IMG/VR virus record: IMGVR_UViG_3300045911_000275
Coordinates: 1 to 21,341 of that record
From: a virus
Direction: 5' to 3' (one strand)
Length of the DNA stretch: 21,341 bases
Below the pieces are notes generated by a model that did not search any database, was not told where the DNA came from, and saw nothing but the letters and a program-made list of their open reading frames with translations. Position numbers and translations under genes: made by a program. This document shows, piece after piece, positions 13,501 through 21,341 of the stretch (within the stretch, counting starts at the first letter, position 1; each line of letters begins with the position of its first letter).

Positions 13501-14120
13501 ACCCAGGTCTCGACTTCATGTGGCAGCATTTCTCACCATTTACTAACATTATTGACCCTTCAGTTACCAACATCCATGACATTTACTTGATGACACGTGG
13601 CTACTATGACAACGTCATCAATTATATTCGTGGTATTGAGGGCTCTAGGCCAACTCCACCAACTCCACTAGAACTGCGCTCATCTTACGGGTATCTGCTT
13701 AACAATAAGATGCTATCAGATACTATAGTGCTTCATCCTGGTAAGATAAAGTTACTGTTTGGCGCTTTGGCTGAACCCCAATTGCGGGCTAAATTCAAGG
13801 TAGTGCGCCAGGCAACTGCTATTTTGACGAATGAGCGCATCAAGGAAGAGATTTTGAATGTCATTAACACCTTCTTTGATATAGACAATTGGGATTTTGG
13901 ACAGACATTCTATGCAACTGAACTAATCACTCTCATTCATCAGCGACTACCATCTGATGTTGCATCAGTTGTTTTAGTTCCTGTTTACAGCACCAATTCA
14001 TTTGGCGCTCTGTTCACTGTTGAAAGCGGTCATGACGAAATTCTTCAGTCTGCCGCTCAGTTGGCGGACATTGAGATTGTTGAGGCTCTGACACCAACGA
14101 TTATTAGACAGGTCAGGTGA
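10521..14120 (+). CDS. 6: gp6-like baseplate wedge protein, enlarged (baseplate J type)
   Basis: A 1199-residue protein; T4 gp6 is 660. The N-terminal region matches gp6: TWEAAYQAFSAVNFTAYDFD, TRIYYAEQFNDF, EIFAYICEQMAYRVDMVAHE and TAQRKQSVLRLAKLISYK, then NIPLRGLVKV. The baseplate J part follows: YEVDTLENDRIRIMFGDGDF, RRSAPATYYSQNRMVNGQDY and NTFMLKDPSILRLKAINRTF. The C-terminal gp6 part ends with KEEILNVINTFFDIDNWDFG and SDVASVVLVPVYSTN, which usually forms the ring contact between wedges. The insert between, about residues 550-1000, holds gp7/fibre-like segments such as GINRFPPGDTG and NGWWEVMKAADMPD. gp6 dimers form the inner ring of the baseplate. Weak SD (TGAGA). Confidence 0.94.
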   Translation: MALRTTYSAETWEAAYQAFSAVNFTAYDFDTVKQSLIDYTRIYYAEQFNDFIQSSEFIALLEIFAYICEQMAYRVDMVAHENFITTAQRKQSVLRLAKLISYKATRNIPLRGLVKVSSISTTEQVVDSRGINLSGLTINWNDPNNPNWKEQFFLVMNRVLNSRFGNPQKTYQIGDVVMDLYSLRNNTAALPLGVFAFSASTGVDTFNMEIVPADIDENGPFEREPDPTSPMTVIYANDGIGDGSDYTGFLLHVKQGVLSQIELDIVDLLPNRRLDFDATNVNDTDVWVQRIDDDGNIIERWTQVETIAEQNLMFNSNRDTRRKYEVDTLENDRIRIMFGDGDFVDIPRGTFRFWLRQSLGRSVVVQKNRITNEPFPFTYTGVTGNTETCTLRFGLVSALQNASATESIESIRRSAPATYYSQNRMVNGQDYNTFMLKDPSILRLKAINRTFAGQPKYIDWNDASGQYENIKLFGDDLSMKYILGVETLTTSVSGQVLIDRVIEPLLSTPGIINMLLHISANDPATVGVVSSPRRQLIEDNRGGIHIAADGSFVDVLTGAPAGDGSLKEKTALQAYIDQHYYGEPLEFVTDSNNNFLARIPDPDLFPKDDSRIYAANVPRTIDGVNRFPPGDTGSGLQPIAEQEYFGLRFNRYMQGIGDGSISTSTANNPGSDWLTGGYFLPDGEVFTVEMKADGVTFDVRSNKRGSFPAGEVGVPYLIQPSGFSTPAELLTVTQGLVSFEQGDAFVLDVAPSGIINQRAFPPLPIGRAINLNGWWEVMKAADMPDYGSSIPNAAYWTTSDQIAPDNLKQHSWLIFVRKVRNPVTSEVISYEVHHRTLSLVVTSPTTKFWYNAVDQLIDSETQKRVFDNIKVLRSNKDALGNVISASQIYDVVGAVKDNNGVIDVHSLSVMPSDLLNEDDSGNLIPDRLLQFEMFAGSGTGSASYEYFLIGPPEVTLPSDPLGPSAWAPASMAAYDPISTNWYGRRLRMTGQPGDPGLDFMWQHFSPFTNIIDPSVTNIHDIYLMTRGYYDNVINYIRGIEGSRPTPPTPLELRSSYGYLLNNKMLSDTIVLHPGKIKLLFGALAEPQLRAKFKVVRQATAILTNERIKEEILNVINTFFDIDNWDFGQTFYATELITLIHQRLPSDVASVVLVPVYSTNSFGALFTVESGHDEILQSAAQLADIEIVEALTPTIIRQVR

Positions 14121-14146
14121 TGCCCTGGGAAGACTTGTGCTATCCC

Positions 14147-14154
14147 AGTAAATA
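14147..14154 (+). promoter_or_regulatory. Late-promoter-like box AGTAAATA upstream of gp7
   Basis: AGTAAATA keeps the TAAATA core and is 25 bases before ATG 14180. Its last bases are also the left arm of a 9-bp hairpin, so promoter and hairpin overlap. Confidence 0.5.
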
Positions 14155-14172
14155 AGCAACTACTGCTTATTT
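14150..14172 (+). terminator. Perfect 9-bp hairpin between gp6 and gp7, possible weak terminator or leader stem
   Basis: AAATAAGCA (14150-14158), loop ACTAC, TGCTTATTT (14164-14172) pair fully. It lies 29 bases after the gp6 stop and ends eight bases before the gp7 ATG. The stem is AT-rich and the right arm ends TTATTT. It could end gp6 transcripts, and in longer read-through transcripts it would sit over the place where a ribosome site for gp7 should be (none is obvious). Confidence 0.4.
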
Positions 14173-14179
14173 GAAATTT

Positions 14180-17100
14180 ATGGCACAGCAGCCTGACAAT
14201 TTTCTTCCCTTTACGGACCTAACGCAATTTGTTCCGCAGTATCTGCGGAACAATGTGAATATGGCTCTGTTGAGCAACCTGTTCAACAGATTCATGACTA
14301 AAGATGAAACTGTTCCACTGTTTGGTTTCATTGGTCGGAAGTCTGCAGACAGTGAGGACCGCAGCGTCCGGGTTCCACAGTCGTCTGCTGAACGCGACAT
14401 CAATGCTGTTACTCCGGTACTCACCTTCTTAGAAGGAACAGAACGCGTTGCATATACAGTTCAGGATTTACTTAACCGTGCCCGTACCCTTGGTATTGAT
14501 ACGAATGACCTTGCTTGGTTATATTCACAGGGCAATAATTTCTTACCACCAATCGACCTAGACAAGTTCGTTAACTACTTTAGGTACTATTGGGTTGCAC
14601 GTGGACTCCCATCAGTCGTAAATTCGCCTGTGACTGATAAGCCAAAAAGATGGAATCCAGAACTGGCTGCAGAATACTACGTCATTGCACCACCTGCTCT
14701 AACTGATTCTAATAAACTTAATGTTGCGACTGCCTCAGCACCAGGTGAGAACTACGTGCTAACTGGTTCGGGCTTTTTGGACCAATCATTCATTGTCAAC
14801 TTTACAACCGCTACTGACTTTACAGTTACAACCACTGCGCCTCTTTTTGGCCCCTTAAGCGATGTGTTTACACCGTACGTACCAGTACAGACATTTTGGA
14901 GTTTGTCCCCAACTCCTACTATACCACAAGCAGTACCAGTAGATTTGGTGGACACCATTGAGTTTAATGTAAGCGGCCCAGCAGGCACGTTCAAACTAGT
15001 AGAGTTTCGCATCATTAGGGAACCAATATTTGATGCCTTTACGAATGTTCACATTGGTTATACAGGATTTGCTGCTGGAGATGAGCTGACAATTGACACA
15101 ACATTTCTGTCAACTAACTACTCTGTCACATTTACTGGCGCCTTAAATCCATTGAAAGGCAAGATTGCATTCGTAAGAGCGCTGAATGAATACCAAAGCA
15201 TCAATGGATGGCAACTTAGTAAAGGCGATCGTGTTCTCATTAAAAACCAATTAAATGGTGCTGAGAATGGGATTTACATCGTAAGCGAGCAAACTTGGCA
15301 GAGAGCGCCTGATTTTGATGTTAATACATGGGCAGCAGGCGCACGGGTTTTTGTGCGGCACGGTGCCCAAGCAAATTCGCTTTGGGAATCCACGCAGGTG
15401 ATGCCCACGCAGTTTGCATGGAACCTGGTGTCAAGCAACACCTTTAGCAATACGAATGACTGGCAAGAAGGAAATTTTTGGGTAAAAGATACTGACCTGG
15501 CCGCATTAGGACTATCTGCTTCTCAAGTAATTCAGGGACAACGACCCATTATCGAGTTTCAGTCTGGAATTCAACTAAACTCTAGAGTCGTGAATGGTCT
15601 TCCTACCGAAGGTGTTCCTAACTACAATCAACAGAAAAGTGAATTTAACCAACTGCCACTATTTGATTTGTTTAGGTATGATGGAACTCACTCTGGTTTA
15701 GTGAGCTCGCTGTTCTACTATGTAGAAGACCTAACTGCAGACCTAGATGTTGCCTTGCAGAAGCGCATCAAGCGTACTAATGATCAAAGCGCAGATGCCA
15801 TCTTCAACCATGGATGCATGGGCAATGACGGACATCTTCTGTTCTTTAAGAACAATGGTCAATTAGGCAGTGTTTGGCATCCAGGGCATCTATCACCTAC
15901 TGTTGATATTGCCTACATTTCAACGGGTAATGGTACAATTACAGTGACGCCAAGCAACACGACGCTGCCTGCACTTTGGACACTGCGCGCGTTGACACCT
16001 ACTTCATTTAGTGTGCAGACATCCAGAACTGCTCAACTTCCACCACCATTCAATGTAGCGACAGTGGGTGTTCCATATAACAATGGTGAAATAGCATTTA
16101 CCATCTCTGCTGGTTTGGTGCCATTTGCTGTAGATGACACAATTCTAATACGAGTTGGCAACTTAGAGCGGCCTCGCTATGTGTATAGAGCGAGTGATGA
16201 AAGCATTCAAGACTTTTTTGGAGGCCCAAGTGCTGACACCAACAATGTTGGCGCTTATGCTGTGCCACGCACTTTCATTCATAATCCATATAACAGCGTC
16301 AGGGATGAAATTTCAGAAGGTGCTGCGCTCATGCACTTTAGAGGCATTCTCGCAGCGCAAAGTCCATATCTTCCAGTAGATTTTTCGTTTGGCGGTATTA
16401 TCAAACTGTGGAGTGAACAGCACACTCTACTAGCATCACTGCTGATGCAGCGTGATTTGACGCTTACCTCACTCATCGATATGGCAAAGCGGCACTATGA
16501 AAATGGCCTTAATGCCGTTCGTGACATTTACTTAAAGCATGTTATTGATTACTTCTCTACCGAAGAAGTGGCAAATGCAGACAATCCTGCAGAGTTGGCC
16601 CGTCTACTTGATTGGATTCTTCAGTTACGAACTAGAGACAATGATGCGCGAACAGTGTTATTTGACACAACTTCGGGCGTAACTGGCATTCCCATCACGC
16701 TTCCACAAATGGGTCTTGCCCCTCTTACCGTACCTGGATATCAGTTTGATTTGGTATTAGATCAACAGGTATTAATCCACCATGATGGGCATCGCTCATC
16801 ACTGCTAGTAGATAGTCAAGAACTTAGGGACCTAATTCTAGGCAACTACATTGGGCGCTTTGTGTCGCGTTCTGATGGTACTAGCACTGCTGCAGTTGGT
16901 TCATTCACTGCCACTCCACCTTCAATGCCTTACAAGGGCGAACTTTGGCTACGTCCTACAGGAGGCAACTTATCAGATATATTGGCATTTGACGTGGATT
17001 ATGATACCGCTACTCCACCACCAGTATCACAGGCAGGAAAGACCTGGTATCAGCGTGGCTCTAATACGCTATTCTTGAGCAATGGATTTTCCTGGGTTCC

Positions 17101-20100
17101 ACAACCAGATCCCACTGCGGCATGGCGACAAATCAATTTTGCCGATACCATAAATGAACTGTTGATATTGATTGAACAACGCCTGTATGCAGCGTGCAAT
17201 CCAACGCAGCGGCAATACGATTTCAGTCTGACAATTAATGATACAGTTTTCAAACAGGAACTGCAGAGAGAACTATCAAACTTTGCTGCTCTTAATGGGC
17301 TTGACCCACTTGCCACTGACTATGATGCCTTCAACGCATTTACATGGAACTACTCACAGTCATTAGTATCATCATTTGCGCCACTTAGCACGCCATCTGT
17401 CCCAGCGCGTTGGCACAAAGCGCTTATTGCGCATCAGCAGACAGTAGTAGGAGTCATTCCTACTGAACGCCCTGATATTGAACCATGGAAATTGTTTGGG
17501 TTCCCAACCTATACTGCTTGGTGGTCAAGTCTAACCCCAATCCAGCAAGCATCATACACACCATTTGCTTCTCAGCTTGATGGCACTTTCATTTACGGCG
17601 GCGAGGTAAGAGCAGTAGATACAACCTTCTCTATTTCTCCATTGTCTGGACTGCCAGTTGTTGATGGCGTTGCACTCGCCACTGGTGATAGGGTCCTACT
17701 TCAGAACCAAGCAGCTTCAGCAAATAATGGTATTTGGATAGTTGGACTTGGGTCATGGACACGGGCAGCAACTCCTCTCGTATTCAAAACCTATGTTACT
17801 GTAATGCAGGGGGAACAGTGGGCATCAACAACTTGGGCACTAACAGCGACTGTCAATCTGGTCAACGTTGACCCGGTTGAATTCAGTCAGGTGCGCAGTT
17901 GGACGTTCCAAATGTGGTCTGATTTACAGACTCTTTATCCTTCACTGCGACTAAGTGTCAGTCCTTTTAATGGTGCCCTACTACCACCATATGTAAGCAA
18001 CACCCTTGCAACTGCTCCATATGCGCTGACTACAACTCTGCCGACTGGTATCACGCTTCCATATGAATTTGGTGAAGGGTCACCAGTAGAGGAAGCATGG
18101 GTCCGGTCTGTTGAATACCCCTATGCATTGGTGAAAGCACTTGCAAGATATGACCCACTTGCCCTACTTGGTTTTGCATGGGGCTTTAATTGGGTAGAAG
18201 TAAATGGTGTGCTCTATGATGGTTACGATATGTCCATTCCAGGACACCTGCGCTTCCACCTGCATGGTGATGCAATTACGCCTACTACGAATGGACAACT
18301 TATTCTGTCAAGCATCTCATCACCTGCAGGATGCGACTTGACGCTGCGCTATGACGCGTATGATACAGCGAGGCGTCAAAGTTTCAGCGTGCGCGATACT
18401 GCAACTTCGCAGTTGCTTGCTGTCGTGGTGGAGGGAATAACAACAACTGTTGTTGCTGGCGCAACCACTCTTAACAACCTCCACATTGAAGACAATGGGG
18501 TACCCTTCAAATTAGGAGATGCATTCCGCATTACATGCCTGCCAGGAGGCGTTAACTTAGTAGTACAGTTTATTCCAGCGACCTATCACCGCATCCATGG
18601 TCTCGGCCAGACATTCACGAATGCGCTAAGAGAAATTTCTGCAAATAGCGGTGGGAGTTACGCACAACTAGCATTCAAGGGCTGGGAAGCCAGAATGGGC
18701 TATCGAGCAGGCGGCATGGTTGCTACAGATGACCTATTAATCGCAACTGAAAATGATTCACTAAGCACAGCCTCGTATGAACTTATACTCAAGCGCAATG
18801 ACTTTGCATCTGATATTTGGCTGCATGCGCTGCGTGTAGTAGTAGTTCAACTAGGTAGCGCGCCAGATGCATCCGACTGGGTCTACCGTATTGAGGGATA
18901 TAACCCACGGATGACGCAGATTTCTTACTATGAACTTGATGCACCACCTGCTGGTATGGCATTCCCGTTGATAGCAGTGACTGGTGACCGCTTCTTTAGG
19001 CATGACTTAGGTTCTCTATATGAGTTCAATGGTACAGACTGGGTCGCTATCACTCAGGGTGTGATGACCTTCAACGTGTTAGATAAAAGCGACACAGCGC
19101 TTGTCTGGATGCAGCCTACTAATGTAGTAGATGCTTTCACCGTAAACCTACCTATTACAATAGTGGGTCTTCAGAATGTAGTGACTTTCTTGTTTGGATA
19201 TTCTAAGTATGCCATTGATATTGGCTGGAGACTTAACAATGGCCATGAATTCAAAGTTGATGAAGAAACGGGCAGACACATAGACTGGCAGTTAGAGATA
19301 GAAAAGACTATACGCGCCACTTATAAAGCGTCTGACATTGGCGCTGCAAACATCGTGAATCCATTCATGGATGAAGTGTGGGTGCATCATCCTAAGGGGC
19401 TCTTGTCAGCATTTAGCGATAGCGCGCTCTTTGACATTACTGGTGACCCAGGAGTTTTTGACCTTGCTGGTGTAAAAATGCCAGTGCGTGACATCACTGT
19501 TATCCGGGGATCTACTCTATCTCGCATTAGCGCAACTGCGCCTATGCATTCAGTTCACGCTCAAACTTCTGAGTATGAACACCTATTCATCTTCAAGAAC
19601 TTTATCGATGAAGCGTCAAATTTTGGTCAACTATACGAGCCATTCACTGGCAGTCGCGTAGTAACTTACCGCTTCAATGGGCGTCAGCAAGGTATTCGCA
19701 ACTTTAGGCCAGAGATGGGTGGATACTACATTGCTGGTAATAGGGCGCGTCTTAACCTGCAGGCATCTACGGATGAACTGGAACGTCTGTATGACCCGCT
19801 ATATGCCTTCGAAAACGCGCTAAGCAGCAGACACGCAACTGCGCTGTTAGGATACAGTCAAAGAACAACTGGCAAATATCTTGACCCACTTGAAACAACA
19901 CATAAGACGCAATTCAACTTCTGGCGTGGGCTAATTCACAGCAAGGGCACTAACCTTTCTATTGATGCGTATCTAAACAACAACCGCTTTAAGCAGGTAT
20001 TCATAGATGAATACTGGGCCTATAAGTTGGCTGAGTATGGCGATGCTCGTCAAAAGAAATTTCCTGAATTACGTCTACGAGTTGAGGACTGCTTCCAGCA

Positions 20101-21341
20101 AGTAACTCAACTGCAGTTTGATGCACTTCCAGGACTTGAGTTGACTAACTTCCAACAAATTAGTCGGTTTGATGAAACACGGTGGTTTAGCATTGAAGAC
20201 CTTGACCAAGACGCTTTCTTCAAGGCAGAACAAGTAGGTACCTTCACACGAGTTATTACACCTGCTGATGACATCTCACAGGGTATTATGCTGCCATTTG
20301 TCGCTGACTTGCTAGTAATAAGTGGTCCTGCCATAGTATTGAACCAAACTGCAGTGAAGGCAACCGGAGTTGGTACTATCACGGTGATTGGATGGTCAGC
20401 TGCCCCTGATCGTTACAGCCCAATTAAATTGATCAACTATGCTGATGACCAGTCAGTAGAGGATATTCCCTACTGGCATCCTGCAGCAAATTATCACACA
20501 CCACTGGCGCTTGAAAACATCAACACGATTGGTACACGCAATCCTGCTCGCTATAATCAGGCCACAGTAGTAACTGGCAACGTAACGTACGACCCACTAC
20601 GCCCATGGGGCGAGAAAGAAGTTGGTCGTGTGTGGTTTGACACGCGTCGTTTAGCGTATGTGCCTTACTATGATCCGTCTATCTTTTCCAATCTAGCAGA
20701 ACGACTCAGTAGATGGGGTGCTCTTGCAGACTACGCATCTATTGACGTCTATGAATGGGTTAAGTCAAGTGTTCCTCCCTCTGAATATAACGCCCTCGCT
20801 GCAACTGAGGCACTTAATGCTGACTTAACGGGCGATGATAAGGCATCTGGTGAAGTTGCTCTTGTAGAAATCTTCCAGCGTGACCGCATCTGGTTCATCA
20901 GACCAATTGCCTGGTCACAGACTGGAACGACTGCTGGCGGTCATCCATCTTTCACCGGGTCCTATAATTCTAAATTGCTGCTTTTTGGCAACATCTACGT
21001 GCTTGAACTAGGCACTTTTGCTGAGCGTGGTATTACAGCAGGAAGCCGCATTGGTGCATGGCGGTATGACCCATTTACACCACAGCCTCTGTCAGAAGCA
21101 GAAGTTTTGGATGATTTTCGCAAGTGGTTTGACTTCAACGGTTCAACACAGCAGGCCGGACTATCACTTGAAATGAGCCAAGTATTCAGTGGCATTGGCA
21201 CTACTATTTCTGTGTCAATGTCTAAACATACTGATTTAACCGGGCAGATAGTCGTGTCTGCATCTACAGATGGACCTATTGCCCGAGTTGACCCAGATGC
21301 AGTCACCATTGGATATGACTATTTCTTCAACTTGACGCTTT
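14180..21341 (+). CDS. 7: Giant gp7-like baseplate wedge protein, partial at right edge
   Basis: Open from ATG 14180 to the right edge: at least 2387 codons with no stop seen on reading through. T4 gp7 is 1032 residues. The start MAQQPDNFLPFTDLTQFVPQ and following VPLFGFIGRKSADSED, QDLLNRARTLGIDTND and KFVNYFRYYWV fit a gp7-type wedge protein, and so does its place directly after gp6. Later segments WSEQHTLLASLLMQRDL, NGLNAVRDIYLKHVIDYF and YDPLYAFENALSS look structural. Two modules (residues about 334-410 and 1150-1235) share GDRVL[IL][KQ]NQ followed by NGI[YW]IV, a pattern seen in tail-fibre proteins. Gly/Thr-rich beta segments lie between helical wedge parts. No convincing SD is present; a hairpin ends eight bases before the ATG. 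Seen: length and motifs. Inferred: gp7 role. A fused fibre or hub-extension protein is the alternative. Confidence 0.8.
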   Translation, partial: MAQQPDNFLPFTDLTQFVPQYLRNNVNMALLSNLFNRFMTKDETVPLFGFIGRKSADSEDRSVRVPQSSAERDINAVTPVLTFLEGTERVAYTVQDLLNRARTLGIDTNDLAWLYSQGNNFLPPIDLDKFVNYFRYYWVARGLPSVVNSPVTDKPKRWNPELAAEYYVIAPPALTDSNKLNVATASAPGENYVLTGSGFLDQSFIVNFTTATDFTVTTTAPLFGPLSDVFTPYVPVQTFWSLSPTPTIPQAVPVDLVDTIEFNVSGPAGTFKLVEFRIIREPIFDAFTNVHIGYTGFAAGDELTIDTTFLSTNYSVTFTGALNPLKGKIAFVRALNEYQSINGWQLSKGDRVLIKNQLNGAENGIYIVSEQTWQRAPDFDVNTWAAGARVFVRHGAQANSLWESTQVMPTQFAWNLVSSNTFSNTNDWQEGNFWVKDTDLAALGLSASQVIQGQRPIIEFQSGIQLNSRVVNGLPTEGVPNYNQQKSEFNQLPLFDLFRYDGTHSGLVSSLFYYVEDLTADLDVALQKRIKRTNDQSADAIFNHGCMGNDGHLLFFKNNGQLGSVWHPGHLSPTVDIAYISTGNGTITVTPSNTTLPALWTLRALTPTSFSVQTSRTAQLPPPFNVATVGVPYNNGEIAFTISAGLVPFAVDDTILIRVGNLERPRYVYRASDESIQDFFGGPSADTNNVGAYAVPRTFIHNPYNSVRDEISEGAALMHFRGILAAQSPYLPVDFSFGGIIKLWSEQHTLLASLLMQRDLTLTSLIDMAKRHYENGLNAVRDIYLKHVIDYFSTEEVANADNPAELARLLDWILQLRTRDNDARTVLFDTTSGVTGIPITLPQMGLAPLTVPGYQFDLVLDQQVLIHHDGHRSSLLVDSQELRDLILGNYIGRFVSRSDGTSTAAVGSFTATPPSMPYKGELWLRPTGGNLSDILAFDVDYDTATPPPVSQAGKTWYQRGSNTLFLSNGFSWVPQPDPTAAWRQINFADTINELLILIEQRLYAACNPTQRQYDFSLTINDTVFKQELQRELSNFAALNGLDPLATDYDAFNAFTWNYSQSLVSSFAPLSTPSVPARWHKALIAHQQTVVGVIPTERPDIEPWKLFGFPTYTAWWSSLTPIQQASYTPFASQLDGTFIYGGEVRAVDTTFSISPLSGLPVVDGVALATGDRVLLQNQAASANNGIWIVGLGSWTRAATPLVFKTYVTVMQGEQWASTTWALTATVNLVNVDPVEFSQVRSWTFQMWSDLQTLYPSLRLSVSPFNGALLPPYVSNTLATAPYALTTTLPTGITLPYEFGEGSPVEEAWVRSVEYPYALVKALARYDPLALLGFAWGFNWVEVNGVLYDGYDMSIPGHLRFHLHGDAITPTTNGQLILSSISSPAGCDLTLRYDAYDTARRQSFSVRDTATSQLLAVVVEGITTTVVAGATTLNNLHIEDNGVPFKLGDAFRITCLPGGVNLVVQFIPATYHRIHGLGQTFTNALREISANSGGSYAQLAFKGWEARMGYRAGGMVATDDLLIATENDSLSTASYELILKRNDFASDIWLHALRVVVVQLGSAPDASDWVYRIEGYNPRMTQISYYELDAPPAGMAFPLIAVTGDRFFRHDLGSLYEFNGTDWVAITQGVMTFNVLDKSDTALVWMQPTNVVDAFTVNLPITIVGLQNVVTFLFGYSKYAIDIGWRLNNGHEFKVDEETGRHIDWQLEIEKTIRATYKASDIGAANIVNPFMDEVWVHHPKGLLSAFSDSALFDITGDPGVFDLAGVKMPVRDITVIRGSTLSRISATAPMHSVHAQTSEYEHLFIFKNFIDEASNFGQLYEPFTGSRVVTYRFNGRQQGIRNFRPEMGGYYIAGNRARLNLQASTDELERLYDPLYAFENALSSRHATALLGYSQRTTGKYLDPLETTHKTQFNFWRGLIHSKGTNLSIDAYLNNNRFKQVFIDEYWAYKLAEYGDARQKKFPELRLRVEDCFQQVTQLQFDALPGLELTNFQQISRFDETRWFSIEDLDQDAFFKAEQVGTFTRVITPADDISQGIMLPFVADLLVISGPAIVLNQTAVKATGVGTITVIGWSAAPDRYSPIKLINYADDQSVEDIPYWHPAANYHTPLALENINTIGTRNPARYNQATVVTGNVTYDPLRPWGEKEVGRVWFDTRRLAYVPYYDPSIFSNLAERLSRWGALADYASIDVYEWVKSSVPPSEYNALAATEALNADLTGDDKASGEVALVEIFQRDRIWFIRPIAWSQTGTTAGGHPSFTGSYNSKLLLFGNIYVLELGTFAERGITAGSRIGAWRYDPFTPQPLSEAEVLDDFRKWFDFNGSTQQAGLSLEMSQVFSGIGTTISVSMSKHTDLTGQIVVSASTDGPIARVDPDAVTIGYDYFFNLTL
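15165..15420 (+). repeat. First fibre-type module within the gp7-like gene
   Basis: The encoded segment reads FVRALNEY, SINGWQLSKGDRVLIKNQ, then NGIYIVSEQTWQRAPDFD and ends near FAWNLV. The pattern is one found in phage tail-fibre and host-contact proteins. A diverged second copy is at about 17628-17880. Confidence 0.7.
17628..17880 (+). repeat. Second fibre-type module within the gp7-like gene
   Basis: The encoded segment reads VVDGVALATGDRVLLQNQ, then NGIWIVGLGSWTRA and ends near WALTATVNLV. It matches the first module in order and spacing of motifs but is diverged in sequence, so the duplication is old or the two were gained separately. Confidence 0.7.

Noticed and set aside
13232-13582. 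116-codon minus-strand frame inside gp6
   Set aside because: Lies wholly within a well-supported gene on the other strand and shows no protein-like motif or start signal.

Overview
The window looks like part of a T4-type contractile-tailed phage (myovirus). The evidence is a late sigma factor like gp55, an SbcCD-type recombination nuclease pair like gp47/gp46, and an ordered baseplate cluster (tail-tube cap, gp53, hub, gp5 spike, gp25, gp6, gp7). Host and species cannot be named from the sequence. No tRNA, CRISPR array or insertion sequence was seen.

Left part (1-3931, mainly minus strand), DNA metabolism and late transcription control. Reading leftward, gp55 is followed by gp47, two overlapping small genes, a ~200-base spacer with possible mini-ORFs, a GIY-YIG homing endonuclease on the opposite strand, and the start of gp46. 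gp46 is broken. Its first 50 residues run up to the lysine of the Walker A motif. At the position of the usual Ser/Thr an intein-like sequence begins (Cys-Leu-Tyr-Pro-Glu-Thr) and stops after 39 residues. A second reading frame, with its own ATG and an exact T4 late-promoter octamer 45 bases upstream, overlaps the end of this fragment. It encodes a protein resembling a phage Vsr-like (EDxHD) homing endonuclease and runs off the left edge. This is the 'fractured gene' layout: a split-intein host gene with a free-standing endonuclease between its halves. The very short intein N-fragment recalls atypically split inteins such as AceL-TerL. The rest of gp46 should lie beyond the left edge.

Middle (3932-4064): a divergent intergenic region between gp55 and the rightward late genes, with a late-promoter-like box.

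Right part (4065-21341, plus strand), baseplate assembly. A nucleotidyltransferase gene leads a tightly overlapping cluster: tube cap/initiator (gp48/gp54-like), gp53-like LysM wedge protein, putative hub, and gp5-like spike without a lysozyme domain, then a 122-residue unknown, gp25, a 1199-residue gp6 and a giant gp7-like wedge protein still open at the right edge (at least 2387 residues). Three TAAATA boxes lie 23, 23 and 25 bases upstream of the starts of the nucleotidyltransferase, gp6 and gp7. They are probably late promoters used with the gp55 sigma factor encoded here, so the left module would control the right one.

The most notable points are the fractured gp46 with its short split intein and internally promoted endonuclease, a second homing endonuclease 12 bases away pointing the other way, the late-promoter set with constant spacing, and the enlarged gp6 and gp7 proteins.
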